From: a virus
DNA: 57,711 nt
Virus record (IMG/VR): IMGVR_UViG_3300009506_000037
Coordinates: 1-57,711 of that record
Reading direction: 5' to 3' (one strand)
The notes beneath the pieces were generated by a model, which saw nothing but the letters and a program-made list of their open reading frames with translations, did not search any database and had not been told where the DNA came from. How positions within the stretch are numbered: position 1 is the first letter of the stretch; every line of letters starts with the position of its first letter. Positions 49,092 to 55,635 of the stretch are shown here, in pieces. Both the position numbers and the translations under genes were made by a program.

Positions 49092-49563
49092 GGCCCTGTA
49101 ACTCGCTGTAGTACCACTCCCGCACGTCGAAGCTGGGGCAGGCCTTCATCCACTCGTTTTCCTCGATCACGCCATCGTGATTCAGGTCCGGGGATAGGTC
49201 GCGGTGGCCCAGTAACTGGGCATTTGGGAAGATTTCGAGCAGAGTTTGCAGGTAAGCGCGCAAAGTCGCCATTTGTGGGGGCTCAAAGTTATTCTCCGGG
49301 TCCCCGCTCTCGTTAATACCGCCCACCACGCAGATACCAATGCTGTTGGTATTGTAGCCGTGGACGTGGGCACCGATGCGGCGCATGTCGCGGCCGTGCT
49401 CCAGTACCCCGTTACGACGAATCACGCTCTGGTAGCCGATGTCGCTCCAGCCTCGGCCGACCGGCTTGGGGTCGGTATGCCATTTGCGGATTTCGGCGGC
49501 GCCGATGTCCATGCTGGGGGGTGTGGCGCTGCAATGCACCACTATCAGGTCAATCTCTCTCAT
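49075..49563 (-). CDS. Endolysin, N-acetylmuramoyl-L-alanine amidase (162 aa)
   Basis: The T7-lysozyme-type amidase residues are in place: H10 (VVHCSATP), Y44, H120 (GHRDLSPD), and K140 with C142 (KACPSFDV). It cuts the bond between MurNAc and L-Ala in peptidoglycan. A perfect EF-hand-like loop (D126, N128, D130, G131, I133, E137) lies between the last metal ligands, suggesting calcium-dependent stability; such a loop occurs in related phage amidases. Confidence 0.93.
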   Translation of the reverse strand: MREIDLIVVHCSATPPSMDIGAAEIRKWHTDPKPVGRGWSDIGYQSVIRRNGVLEHGRDMRRIGAHVHGYNTNSIGICVVGGINESGDPENNFEPPQMATLRAYLQTLLEIFPNAQLLGHRDLSPDLNHDGVIEENEWMKACPSFDVREWYYSELQGHVSTD

Positions 49564-49880
49564 TATTTTGGCCAGTGTCCGTTACTCAGTAGGTACCAGA
49601 AGGAACCCAGAACCGCCCCGACGGCGGTGATCCACTTCGCGGCGGTGCCTATCCAGCCCAGTACACGGAAAAATCCCCGCGCCGACCGGAAGATGTGAAG
49701 CATGTCGCTGAAATCTTCGCGGAACTTTTGCCAGTCTTGGTTCATCTGGTCGAAGGCCGTCATGTGGTCCTCGACCTTGATGTTCAGCTTCTCGACTTGC
49801 TGCCCGACTTCGGTCTTACACTCCAGTAGATCCTTGGCCACACTTTCCGCTGTATGCACGGCTTTCTCCGACTCACCCAT
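49563..49880 (-). CDS. Membrane-anchored coiled-coil protein (105 aa)
   Basis: The first 65 residues are helical and charged; a C-terminal hydrophobic segment (about 72-98, with ITAVGAVLGSFWYLL) anchors the chain. The layout is that of phage holin-like or lysis-accessory proteins beside endolysins. The start overlaps the next upstream gene by 8 bases. Confidence 0.74.
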   Translation of the reverse strand: MGESEKAVHTAESVAKDLLECKTEVGQQVEKLNIKVEDHMTAFDQMNQDWQKFREDFSDMLHIFRSARGFFRVLGWIGTAAKWITAVGAVLGSFWYLLSNGHWPK

Positions 49881-50040
49881 TGCTCGACTTTTTGTGTTTA
49901 TGGCCGCGGAACATCCTGTCCCCCAGAAAGCACACCTTGATGAACTCTCCGGCCTCTAAGTTGAACTGCTTACTGGGGCCAGATATCGTTCGGACCCGAT
50001 GTCCCTTGGTGTTTAAGCAGCGCTCAAAGTCTCTCGGCAT
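49873..50040 (-). CDS. Conserved small phage protein (55 aa)
   Basis: ATG 50040 has GAGAAGG; the ATG at 50073 lies inside the upstream gene. MPRDFERCLNTKGHRVRTISGPS and VCFLGDRMFRGHKHKK are typical of a tiny conserved phage protein in which a KG-x-RVRTI strand and a VC-x-x-x-G strand recur. Function unknown. Confidence 0.75.
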   Translation of the reverse strand: MPRDFERCLNTKGHRVRTISGPSKQFNLEAGEFIKVCFLGDRMFRGHKHKKSSNG

Positions 50041-50254
50041 CGCCCTTCTCCCGGGGTACCAGTTTGCTATCAATTTCCTTCATAAGCAAGCCTAATACCC
50101 CTATAGGAAATGTCAATGACAATAACACCGTTTCGGCATAGGTTTTGCTATCTGCGTCCAGCAGGTACAGGATCAGCAGACCGAGGCACCCCCATAACGA
50201 AAAAGCGGCCAGAAGGCCGACCATGAACATCACACCCATCATAAAATCAATCAC
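50024..50254 (-). CDS. Small two-segment membrane protein (76 aa)
   Basis: The start is GTG 50254, overlapping the terminase stop as GTGA, with GGAGGAGAG before it. Hydrophobic segments lie at about residues 5-29 and 41-55. It may be a further holin or a membrane-anchored accessory, encoded between the small terminase and the endolysin. Confidence 0.73.
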   Translation of the reverse strand: MIDFMMGVMFMVGLLAAFSLWGCLGLLILYLLDADSKTYAETVLLSLTFPIGVLGLLMKEIDSKLVPREKGDAERL

Positions 50255-50883
50255 TTGCTCTCTCCTCCCATGTCGATGGTCACGCCGGCGATCTTCTCGC
50301 CCTGTACCGTCTTCGGTTGTGGCGCCGGTTGTACCGGGCCACCCATGTTGAAATTCAGGTTGACGATGAGCTTGTCCCCGGCGCTCTCGGTCTTCTCGTT
50401 CCACATGGCCAGCGCGTGGTATTTGCCCAGCTGTTCCAGTGCCTGCTTGGCGACGGGCAGATTGGCGACGGCGACGGAGCGCTCTTCGATGATATTGCCG
50501 TTCTTGTCGACGGTGTAGACCGGGGTGTCCTTGCGGCCCATGGCCATTTCCTTGACCTCGATGAGGTCGCGGATGATGTCTTCCTGCTTCAGCTCCAGTT
50601 TCTCGGATAACTGCTTGGAGCGCAGGTGGATGTAGCGGCGGACTTTGGCTTGCTTGAAGAACCGGGTGGCAGCGGCACTGGCAGACTCGTTGCTCTTGTA
50701 GGTACGCACGGCCTGCACGGCGCAGCGCTGGTCAAACTGGCACTCGCCCAGATAGATATCGCAGATTTCTTTTTGCTGCTGGTTTAGCCACCACTCGGAA
50801 TTGAACGGCTCGATGGTCTCCGGGAAGGGCGCCTCTTCGATGTTGGCGTCGGCGATGGTCGGGATCTTGTACTCGCCCGTCAC
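50251..50883 (-). CDS. terS: Terminase small subunit (210 aa)
   Basis: The sequence has the Terminase_2 pattern: QKEICDIYLGECQFDQRCAVQAVR (about residues 36-60), SASAAATRFFKQAKVRRYIHLR (67-88), and LSEKLELKQEDIIRDLIEVKEMAMG (92-116). It recognises the packaging site and feeds TerL. Upstream coupling to 50880 and downstream to 50254 is by 4-base overlaps. Confidence 0.88.
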   Translation of the reverse strand: MTGEYKIPTIADANIEEAPFPETIEPFNSEWWLNQQQKEICDIYLGECQFDQRCAVQAVRTYKSNESASAAATRFFKQAKVRRYIHLRSKQLSEKLELKQEDIIRDLIEVKEMAMGRKDTPVYTVDKNGNIIEERSVAVANLPVAKQALEQLGKYHALAMWNEKTESAGDKLIVNLNFNMGGPVQPAPQPKTVQGEKIAGVTIDMGGESK

Positions 50884-51146
50884 TGCATCATCGCGGGCGC
50901 TTCGAGCAGCCCGGCCCCCGTGATATCCAAGCCAATCCCCCCGGTAATATTATGCGGGTTCAGAGTTTCCTGCTGGATGGGCATGGACAACACGGTGACC
51001 ATGGGGATGGCGTCATTCTCATCCTCACCTTGGAGGTGCGGCTGCATCTCCATCTGTGACATGAAGTAGACGATCAGCTTGAGCAGCGCCTCGTCCGGAC
51101 TGCGGGCCTCGAAACTCATGTCGCCCTTAACGGAGAATGTCATCAT
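50880..51146 (-). CDS. Hypothetical protein (88 aa)
   Basis: ATG 51146 lies after GGAAG; the frame from 51254 crosses another gene and is rejected. MMTFSVKGDMSFEARSPDEALL then a short helix. The sequence has an unusually even acidic/hydrophobic mix. No recognised domain. Confidence 0.75.
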   Translation of the reverse strand: MMTFSVKGDMSFEARSPDEALLKLIVYFMSQMEMQPHLQGEDENDAIPMVTVLSMPIQQETLNPHNITGGIGLDITGAGLLEAPAMMQ

Positions 51147-51312
51147 TTTCTGTGCTTCCTTCCAGCTCTTTCTCACAGTATACAACATTCTGTTTACCGC
51201 ATTTGCGACAGGTATGGCAACAGGCAGTGACGTGAATCGCGGCGCAGTCGCCATGGTGACAACTGCAGTTGCAGGGGATATCCCGGTCGCAGCGGGTCAG
51301 GTTCTGGGTCAT
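51127..51312 (-). CDS. Cys/His-rich small protein (61 aa)
   Basis: Eight to ten Cys and four His (CNCSCHHGDC, CCHTCRKCG) in 61 residues strongly suggest a zinc-binding module. Starts overlap neighbours by 4 bases (ATGA). Role unknown; nucleic-acid or host-protein binding is possible. Confidence 0.8.
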   Translation of the reverse strand: MTQNLTRCDRDIPCNCSCHHGDCAAIHVTACCHTCRKCGKQNVVYCEKELEGSTENDDILR

Positions 51313-51569
51313 GCGAACAGGTCAAGCGGCCATTCGTTGATGTCTTCCGGCAGTCGCTCATAGCCACGGTGCTGGAGCAGGCTGGTCAGGTCGCCCCCAT
51401 TGCGGGGCCATGACACCGTGGCAAAGTACCCGCCCCGGGGCATCCCTTCGATGGCGCGCTCATCCCGGGCCCAGCGGATATTGCTGTGGCGCAGCAGGTC
51501 GATCTGGTGCGCCCGGGCCCAGTTGCGGATGTGCTGCAGGTTCTCGGCGAGCAGGAAGATCGGCTTCAT
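51309..51569 (-). CDS. Hypothetical protein (86 aa)
   Basis: The sequence MKPIFLLAENLQHIRNWARAHQID suggests a Rossmann-like or helical start, and the mid-part is RWARDERAIEGMPRGGYFATVSWPR. It overlaps both neighbours by 4 bases in the right operon. No family recognised. Confidence 0.77.
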   Translation of the reverse strand: MKPIFLLAENLQHIRNWARAHQIDLLRHSNIRWARDERAIEGMPRGGYFATVSWPRNGGDLTSLLQHRGYERLPEDINEWPLDLFA

Positions 51570-51886
51570 GCGGCCGCTCCATCCGGGGACGGGGTCTGCG
51601 GTGGCGTGCCTTCCGGCAGCAGCTTGTAGCCGCTCTCGAACGGCTGGCTGTGGGAATAGGAGCAGTACCCGTCCGAGTAGCTCACCAGATAGCCGCCTTC
51701 CTCGGGCTGGTGCTTGGCCAGAAAGGTGCGGTCCGGGGTGACCTGCATCGGGCCCTGTTGGCCTTCGACGGTCATTCGCACCATACGGCTCGCCTTGTCC
51801 AGTGTGATGGACAGTATCTTCGCTGCCCGGACGATCTTGTGGCTCTGGTAGGGGGCCATGTTTTTAATCTGCGCCATGCTCAGCAT
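51566..51886 (-). CDS. Conserved phage protein (106 aa)
   Basis: The segment GGYLVSYSDGYCSYSHSQPFESGY near residues 74-97 is a pattern common in short phage proteins (a conserved GGY-x-V-x-Y-x-DGY strand motif). Its function is unknown. The start is MLSMAQIKNMAP; the second Met is also possible. Confidence 0.8.
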   Translation of the reverse strand: MLSMAQIKNMAPYQSHKIVRAAKILSITLDKASRMVRMTVEGQQGPMQVTPDRTFLAKHQPEEGGYLVSYSDGYCSYSHSQPFESGYKLLPEGTPPQTPSPDGAAA

Positions 51887-51893
51887 CGGTTCG

Positions 51894-52139
51894 TTATCCT
51901 CGTTGTTGTTGGATGAGATCGCCCATGGTGGGATAGGGCTTGTCGTGGGGGAGGGCCAGTTTCTTCAGCACTGCCAGCACAAAGGCTTGGCTCATCCCCT
52001 CGGTGTCGAAGCCGTCTTCCTCGCTGAAGGTCAGCTGCCCGAAACCGATACCCTGACAGGACCAGCCAATCGTCATGCCGGTGTCCCAGTGGTTGAGGTA
52101 CTCGATCTCGATGTTTTCGTAGTGCTGAGACAGGTTCAT
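51894..52139 (-). CDS. Hypothetical protein (81 aa)
   Basis: ATG 52139 shares a TAATG with the upstream stop; the longer frame from 52376 crosses that gene and is rejected. MNLSQHYENIEIEYLNHWDTG then a mixed alpha/beta chain. No recognised family. Confidence 0.77.
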   Translation of the reverse strand: MNLSQHYENIEIEYLNHWDTGMTIGWSCQGIGFGQLTFSEEDGFDTEGMSQAFVLAVLKKLALPHDKPYPTMGDLIQQQRG

Positions 52140-52312
52140 TACATCAGACCCTTCAGCCACAAAATGACGGCCAGTATCTTTGCGCCATCGAAAATGCCCT
52201 GTAAAACAGACCAGAGCCCCGGTTGCATGGTCGGGCCAAAGCCCACCAGCATACGCACCAGACTCCAGTGGTCGTGCGTGTAGTTCAGTCGCATGAATGT
52301 CTCCCGCGCCAT
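52139..52312 (-). CDS. Small membrane-like protein (57 aa)
   Basis: This short frame (MARETFMRLNYTHD... ending AVILWLKGLM) starts at 52312, sharing its A with the upstream TGA, and ends at TAA 52139-52141, sharing bases with the next ATG. A moderately hydrophobic C-terminal segment (residues 36-56) may sit in the membrane. Double overlap is the main support. Confidence 0.7.
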   Translation of the reverse strand: MARETFMRLNYTHDHWSLVRMLVGFGPTMQPGLWSVLQGIFDGAKILAVILWLKGLM

Positions 52313-52860
52313 CACGTCGTGCCCTCGTCGTTGGTCGGCGCAGGCTTACGCGGCGCATTTGGGTTCGGTAACACACTGCCCCGGGTTGTCATTTCGTCGT
52401 TCTCGCCCTTGATATCGTAAAACGCAAAAGGCAGGACGGCGGTGTGGGTGTAGGTGGGGTCGGCTACGCCCATGAGGATTCCGGCACAGTCCCATTCGTG
52501 GCCCGGGCCGCAAGAATTCGGATATGCCAGCCCATAGCCACAGTCACAGCGCTTGTCACGGGAAAAGTATAGCTCATCTTCTGTGTACGGCTGCAAGCCC
52601 TTGCGGTAGCGCTCGTGCCGCGCTTCGAAGGCGGACTGCTGCTGCACGTGCCAGCGTTGTATCACCTCCCGGGTGTCCCGCTCGAACTGGTTGGCAAGGT
52701 CCACGTCCATCTGGACGATCATGTCATCCTTGGGAATCTTCAGGACGTTCATCCCTGCCACGAAGGCGTCTTCCAGCTGGGACCGGCTGAAGGCTTGCCC
52801 GGTTTCTTTGCACCATCGCTCGAGCCAGCGCTCGAACATGACTTCCTGCGTTTTGGTCAT
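52312..52860 (-). CDS. Hypothetical protein (182 aa)
   Basis: Helical charged N-terminal two thirds (MTKTQEVMFERWLERWCKETGQ), then CDCGYG near residue 104 and a low-complexity Pro/Asn tail. The CDCGYGLAYPNSCG segment could bind zinc. Located mid-operon; no family recognised. Confidence 0.79.
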   Translation of the reverse strand: MTKTQEVMFERWLERWCKETGQAFSRSQLEDAFVAGMNVLKIPKDDMIVQMDVDLANQFERDTREVIQRWHVQQQSAFEARHERYRKGLQPYTEDELYFSRDKRCDCGYGLAYPNSCGPGHEWDCAGILMGVADPTYTHTAVLPFAFYDIKGENDEMTTRGSVLPNPNAPRKPAPTNDEGTT

Positions 52861-53006
52861 AGTTGTGATTCCTTGAACCGTTCCACGACGTTATCAGCCC
52901 ATTGCTGCATGCTGAAGTCTACCGCGTCGTTGTGGGTCCGGTAAATCGTTCCGGTGCCCGTGCTCTGCCAGAGAGTACCGTCGTCCAGCATGCCGGCCCA
53001 GATCAT
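52857..53006 (-). CDS. Small hypothetical protein, possible continuation of a frame-shifted gene (49 aa)
   Basis: The frame MIWAGMLDDGTLWQSTGTG... ends VVERFKESQL with its TGA overlapping the next ATG, as is normal here. It lies entirely inside, but out of frame with, the 3' half of the 53085 gene. The composition looks more protein-like than the second half of that gene. It may be a separate gene with a weak ribosome site or the true C terminus reached by a +1 shift. Confidence 0.55.
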   Translation of the reverse strand: MIWAGMLDDGTLWQSTGTGTIYRTHNDAVDFSMQQWADNVVERFKESQL

Positions 53007-53085
53007 CCGGTTTAACCAGCAGGCGCGGGGCCACCCCCACGAGGGGCAGAGTGGCCAGTGCCTTGAGGAACCCGCGACGGTTCAT
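52894..53085 (-). CDS. Small protein with Tat-like signal sequence (63 aa)
   Basis: ATG 53085 overlaps the upstream TGA. MNRRGFLKALATLPLVGVAP is a good twin-arginine-type signal (RRGFLK) with a hydrophobic core. After residue 24 the chain turns into Arg/His-rich, unlikely sequence while another frame (52857-53006) becomes protein-like, so the gene may be frame-shifted. Export and role are unproven. Confidence 0.58.
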   Translation of the reverse strand: MNRRGFLKALATLPLVGVAPRLLVKPDDLGRHAGRRYSLAEHGHRNDLPDPQRRGRLQHAAMG

Positions 53086-53279
53086 CGCAGGATCAGGTCC
53101 ACAACGCTGCCCTGACTCGGCAACCCGTCGGGAATCTGCTTGATGGTCCCGTTACGCAGGCGACGGCGCAGACGTTTGCGCAGACGGCGGGACAGAGCCA
53201 CTTGGTGGTAGCTATGCCCGGCCCGGTAGAACCGGGTGGAGCGGATGTACTGGCGTACCAGTTGTTCGTTAGACTGCAT
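53082..53279 (-). CDS. Small basic protein (65 aa)
   Basis: ATG 53279 follows GGAGGAAAAG; the frame from 53423 is rejected as it crosses another gene. The middle (VALSRRLRKRLRRRLRNG) is extremely basic, suggesting nucleic-acid binding. Overlaps the next ATG by 4 bases. No family recognised. Confidence 0.75.
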   Translation of the reverse strand: MQSNEQLVRQYIRSTRFYRAGHSYHQVALSRRLRKRLRRRLRNGTIKQIPDGLPSQGSVVDLILR

Positions 53280-53304
53280 CTTTTCCTCCGTGTAGGTCCT
53301 TTCT

Positions 53305-53493
53305 CTATCCCAGCCCGCAGTTGTAGTTCTTGCCGTCCGGCCCGGGTGGGTAAGGGTAACAACCGGTCGGCATGGGAATGGTGACCGGCTCGGCCTGCGC
53401 GGGGGTGGAAACCGCCAGCGCAAACAAGGCCAGCCCGGCGATAATCAACAGGATGGCGGCGACATGCACCATGGCACCATACCAGCGCCTCAT
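53305..53493 (-). CDS. Small secreted or membrane protein (62 aa)
   Basis: ATG 53493 overlaps the upstream stop. Residues 8-29 (MVHVAAILLIIAGLALFAL) form a membrane segment or signal sequence ending AQA, a likely signal-peptidase site, followed by a short m ature part with Pro, Tyr and two Cys (GCYPYPPGPDGKNYNCG). A small periplasmic protein is possible. Confidence 0.72.
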   Translation of the reverse strand: MRRWYGAMVHVAAILLIIAGLALFALAVSTPAQAEPVTIPMPTGCYPYPPGPDGKNYNCGLG

Positions 53494-54032
53494 GATGACA
53501 TCCCCCTGCCAGCGCCACAGTGCACCGTCAGCAGGCCTGCAAGGTGCTTGGCTTCGCATTCCCGGGCTTCCCATGACACGGTTTTCGGGTATTTCAGGGC
53601 GCGCTCATGCAGCCAGTCAATGCGGGCCTTCAGGGCTTCCATGTAGGCGTCGATGCGGTCCAGACTAATCGTGGGGCCTGCTGCCTCAACAGCGTTGAAC
53701 ATTTCGGCCTCGCGCTGTCCCCAGCCCTTGTCGAACCCGGCCATGAAGGACTTGTGGTCGTACTGCTCGGGCACGGCGTCAAGGCGGTCCATGCGGTCCT
53801 TGGCCTTGGCCAGTGAGGCGGTCATCTCGTCCACGTCAATGCCGCTCACGCTGTTCCAGTCAGCGAGACTGACGACAATCCCGAAGGCGATTAGGTCCAT
53901 CGGGTCGCTCAGGTCGATGGCCTCGGTCATCTCTTCAACCCGGAAGTCAATGATGCGCTTGGCATCTCCGGGCAGCTCGGCGGCGATGCCCTTGAGCATA
54001 TAGCCCAGCATCTTCATGTCGGTATCGGTCAT
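53490..54032 (-). CDS. Hypothetical protein (180 aa)
   Basis: ATG 54032 has GAGAGGAG. It is mostly helical and acidic (MTDTDMKMLGYMLKGIAAELPG) with a C-terminal CEAKHLAGLLTVHCG that could bind metal. No recognised family. It is the second gene behind the promoter at 54791. Confidence 0.8.
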   Translation of the reverse strand: MTDTDMKMLGYMLKGIAAELPGDAKRIIDFRVEEMTEAIDLSDPMDLIAFGIVVSLADWNSVSGIDVDEMTASLAKAKDRMDRLDAVPEQYDHKSFMAGFDKGWGQREAEMFNAVEAAGPTISLDRIDAYMEALKARIDWLHERALKYPKTVSWEARECEAKHLAGLLTVHCGAGRGMSS

Positions 54033-54056
54033 GTGGCTCTCCTCTCTCTGGTGGAC

Positions 54057-54548
54057 CTAGTCCTTGGTGTCGTGGCGGTTGGTGGTCTCGGTCTCGCTGC
54101 TCTGGTGCTGGCTGATGCCGTATTGGTCAGCGACCGGGACGTTGCCTGACTTGTAGGTCGTCACGCTCACACCCGGGTGGCCGAAGACCTTCTCGACCAG
54201 CCGCTCGATGGTGTCAATGTGGCTCTTCATCATGTCCATCTTGGTGGTATTGACCGCCATGTCGATGCGGTCCTCGCGCTTCTTGAGCTGGTGGTCCAGC
54301 GTGTCCAGTTCGATGGCCTTGGCCTCGAGATCGTCGGCCAGTCTCAGGTTCTCCTGCAACAGGTCTACCTGTGCCCGCAGGTCGGCAACCTGAATGTCAC
54401 GCTGCTCGATGGCGACACGGCGTTCCTCGGCGACTTGCTCCAGATGTTCCAGACGGTCCAGCGCGGCTTTCAGTTGCCCGGCGGTCTGGGATGGCAGGTG
54501 CTTGCGGATAACCTCAAGCATGTCTTGCGTCAGTTCCAGTGATGACAT
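54057..54548 (-). CDS. Coiled-coil protein (163 aa)
   Basis: Nearly all of residues 20-115 form heptad repeats (LEHLEQVAEERRVAIEQRD, QVDLLQENLRLADDLEAK). The C-terminal tail is polar and low complexity (HQSSETETTNRHDTKD). First gene behind the structured leader at 54579. Probably oligomeric; role unknown. Confidence 0.83.
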   Translation of the reverse strand: MSSLELTQDMLEVIRKHLPSQTAGQLKAALDRLEHLEQVAEERRVAIEQRDIQVADLRAQVDLLQENLRLADDLEAKAIELDTLDHQLKKREDRIDMAVNTTKMDMMKSHIDTIERLVEKVFGHPGVSVTTYKSGNVPVADQYGISQHQSSETETTNRHDTKD

Positions 54549-54578
54549 GTAGCGTTCCTCTCTCTGTGTGTAAGGTTT

Positions 54579-54767
54579 GAGTAGTCCCGGCCTGACGGAC
54601 CGCGCAGCAACGCGGTTTGATGGACAGGTGGAGCAGGTTCTCAGCGCCTCCCAGCACGTCGCTACACGTGCCGCTGCTCTGCCGACTACTCTCGGCCGCT
54701 CTCGGGGTGTATCAGAAACCTAAAGCCACCCCACCGGTCCCATGCAGACCGGTGCCGTACTGGGTGG
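54579..54767 (-). ncRNA. Structured 5' leader of the right operon
   Basis: GAGTAGTC and GACTACTC (54579-54586, 54684-54691) close a 113-nt domain with inner hairpins ACCGCG/CGCGGT (loop of six) and GCACGT/ACGTGC. Upstream in the same leader CCACCC/GGGTGG and CACCGGTC/GACCGGTG (54726-54767) form a further long stem. The whole lies between the promoter at 54791 and the first start codon at 54548, so the RNA is a leader with probable regulatory or protective role. Confidence 0.62.
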
Positions 54768-54790
54768 CCACCTATGGTTAAGGTTCACAG

Positions 54791-54819
54791 AGTATAGGTG
54801 ATTCTCAACAATCTGTCGA
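54791..54819 (-). promoter_or_regulatory. Promoter of the right operon
   Basis: On the minus strand TCGACA (54814-54819), 17 bases, then TATACT (54791-54796). The -35 carries the GTCGA half-site seen near other phage promoters. Confidence 0.75.
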
Positions 54820-54869
54820 GAAAAACCTGAGAAAAATCACTCAGTTACCGACGCCAAGAGCGACGTCGA

Positions 54870-55127
54870 TTACTCGTCGTGATGCTGGTCTCGGGGCCCG
54901 TAGATATCTTCTCGCGGACCGCGTGCGGGCTCTACTGCCCGGCCCATGCCGTCATCCTTGTTGCACAGCCCCATGGACCGCAGCTCGGGGTTGTTGCACG
55001 GGTCGCTCTGTTCCCGGCCCTGTCGCAGCATACCGGCTGCAGAATCCGGCCCGGCGACTTGGTCAACGTCGCGCTCACCCTGCCATGTTTCGCCGGTTTC
55101 TTCATCTTTGTACGTGGTACTGCCCAT
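54870..55127 (-). CDS. Hypothetical acidic/Gly-rich protein (85 aa)
   Basis: ATG 55127 follows AGGAGAGAA; the in-frame ATG at 55169 is upstream of that site. The chain is polar and mostly disordered in appearance (MGSTTYKDEETGETWQGE, with PCNNPELRSMGLCNKDD). It stands alone between two divergent promoters and may be an early regulator, but nothing in the sequence proves it. A TACACT-like -10 lies near 55160. Confidence 0.73.
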   Translation of the reverse strand: MGSTTYKDEETGETWQGERDVDQVAGPDSAAGMLRQGREQSDPCNNPELRSMGLCNKDDGMGRAVEPARGPREDIYGPRDQHHDE

Positions 55128-55257
55128 CGTGTTCTCTCCTATGTCGGGCCCTCTCTCATCTATGGCCATAAGTGTAGCTTATTCCTTCCCGGGACGTCGT
55201 CATAAATTGAACTTATCCTGCTATAAAAAACTTTCATGAACATTTGTCGATAATTTC
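55128..55257. promoter_or_regulatory. Upstream control region with TACACT and GTCGA elements
   Basis: No gene is present. On the minus strand a TACACT -10-like element (about 55160-55165) has only a poor -35. A GTCGA half-site lies at 55246-55250, next to the plus promoter at 55258. The rest is A/T-rich spacer. Confidence 0.4.
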
Positions 55258-55286
55258 TTGACTTCGACAAAACGTCGAACTATCGT
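55258..55286 (+). promoter_or_regulatory. Main promoter of the ribozyme-punctuated early operon
   Basis: TTGACT (55258-55263), a 17-base spacer and TATCGT (55281-55286). The spacer contains the inverted repeat TTCGAC-AAAAC-GTCGAA, probably an operator. The string TTGACTTCGA recurs 50 bases downstream at 55308. Confidence 0.72.
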
Positions 55287-55289
55287 TAC

Positions 55290-55554
55290 ACCATACCGAC
55301 GACGAAATTGACTTCGATTAGGACAGTCGGAAACAGGGAAGTCCAGCAGGAAGCTGGCGATTGAAAGGGATGAACCGCACGGCCCGGTATAAGAGTCGGC
55401 ACCCAGAGATACTGCACGAAGGGGCAGAAGCAACGGGGGCAAGCCAAAGGGCTTTCGCTGAGAGTCCTTTGCCTTGTCAACCAATGGGACGCGATTGACA
55501 GTGCACGCTGAGTCAACACTCAGTCACCACTGAGTTCACACTGAGAGCCAACTA
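55290..55554 (+). other. Long untranslated leader with hairpins
   Basis: About 265 bases without a credible reading frame follow the promoter. Hairpins include CCAGC/GCTGG near 55345-55360 and AAAGG/CCTTT with inner CT/AG near 55447-55471. The end is the CTGAGT repeat array, then ribozyme 3. If ribozyme 3 cuts, this leader is released as a separate RNA of about 285 nt. Confidence 0.5.
55508..55545 (+). repeat. CTGAGT/ACTCAG inverted and direct repeat array
   Basis: CTGAGT at 55508, ACTCAG at 55518, CTGAGT at 55530 and CTGAG at 55541. The single ACTCAG can pair with any of the three CTGAG copies, giving mutually exclusive short hairpins just upstream of ribozyme 3. Confidence 0.75.
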
Positions 55555-55616
55555 GTCGAAACCCCGGGCGACCGGGGTCAGCAGGAACTGGCCTACCTGC
55601 TCTGATGAGACAGGCC
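55555..55616 (+). ncRNA. Type II hammerhead ribozyme 3
   Basis: GTC (55555-55557), GAAA (55558-55561), stem III CCCCGG/CCGGGG (55562-55567, 55572-55577) with a GCGA tetraloop, cleavage triplet GTC (55577-55579), stem I AGCAGG/CCTGCT (55580-55585, 55596-55601), CTGATGA (55602-55608), GAC (55609-55611). Cleavage is after C55579. GGCCT (55590-55594) of the stem I loop pairs with AGGCC (55612-55616). This copy follows the untranslated leader, not a gene. Confidence 0.95.
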
Positions 55617-55635
55617 CAACCAACAGGAGATCGAC

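Noticed and set aside
55508-55545. CRISPR-like or direct repeat array
   Set aside because: Units are six bases with 4-6 base gaps and mixed orientation, far from CRISPR repeat and spacer sizes.
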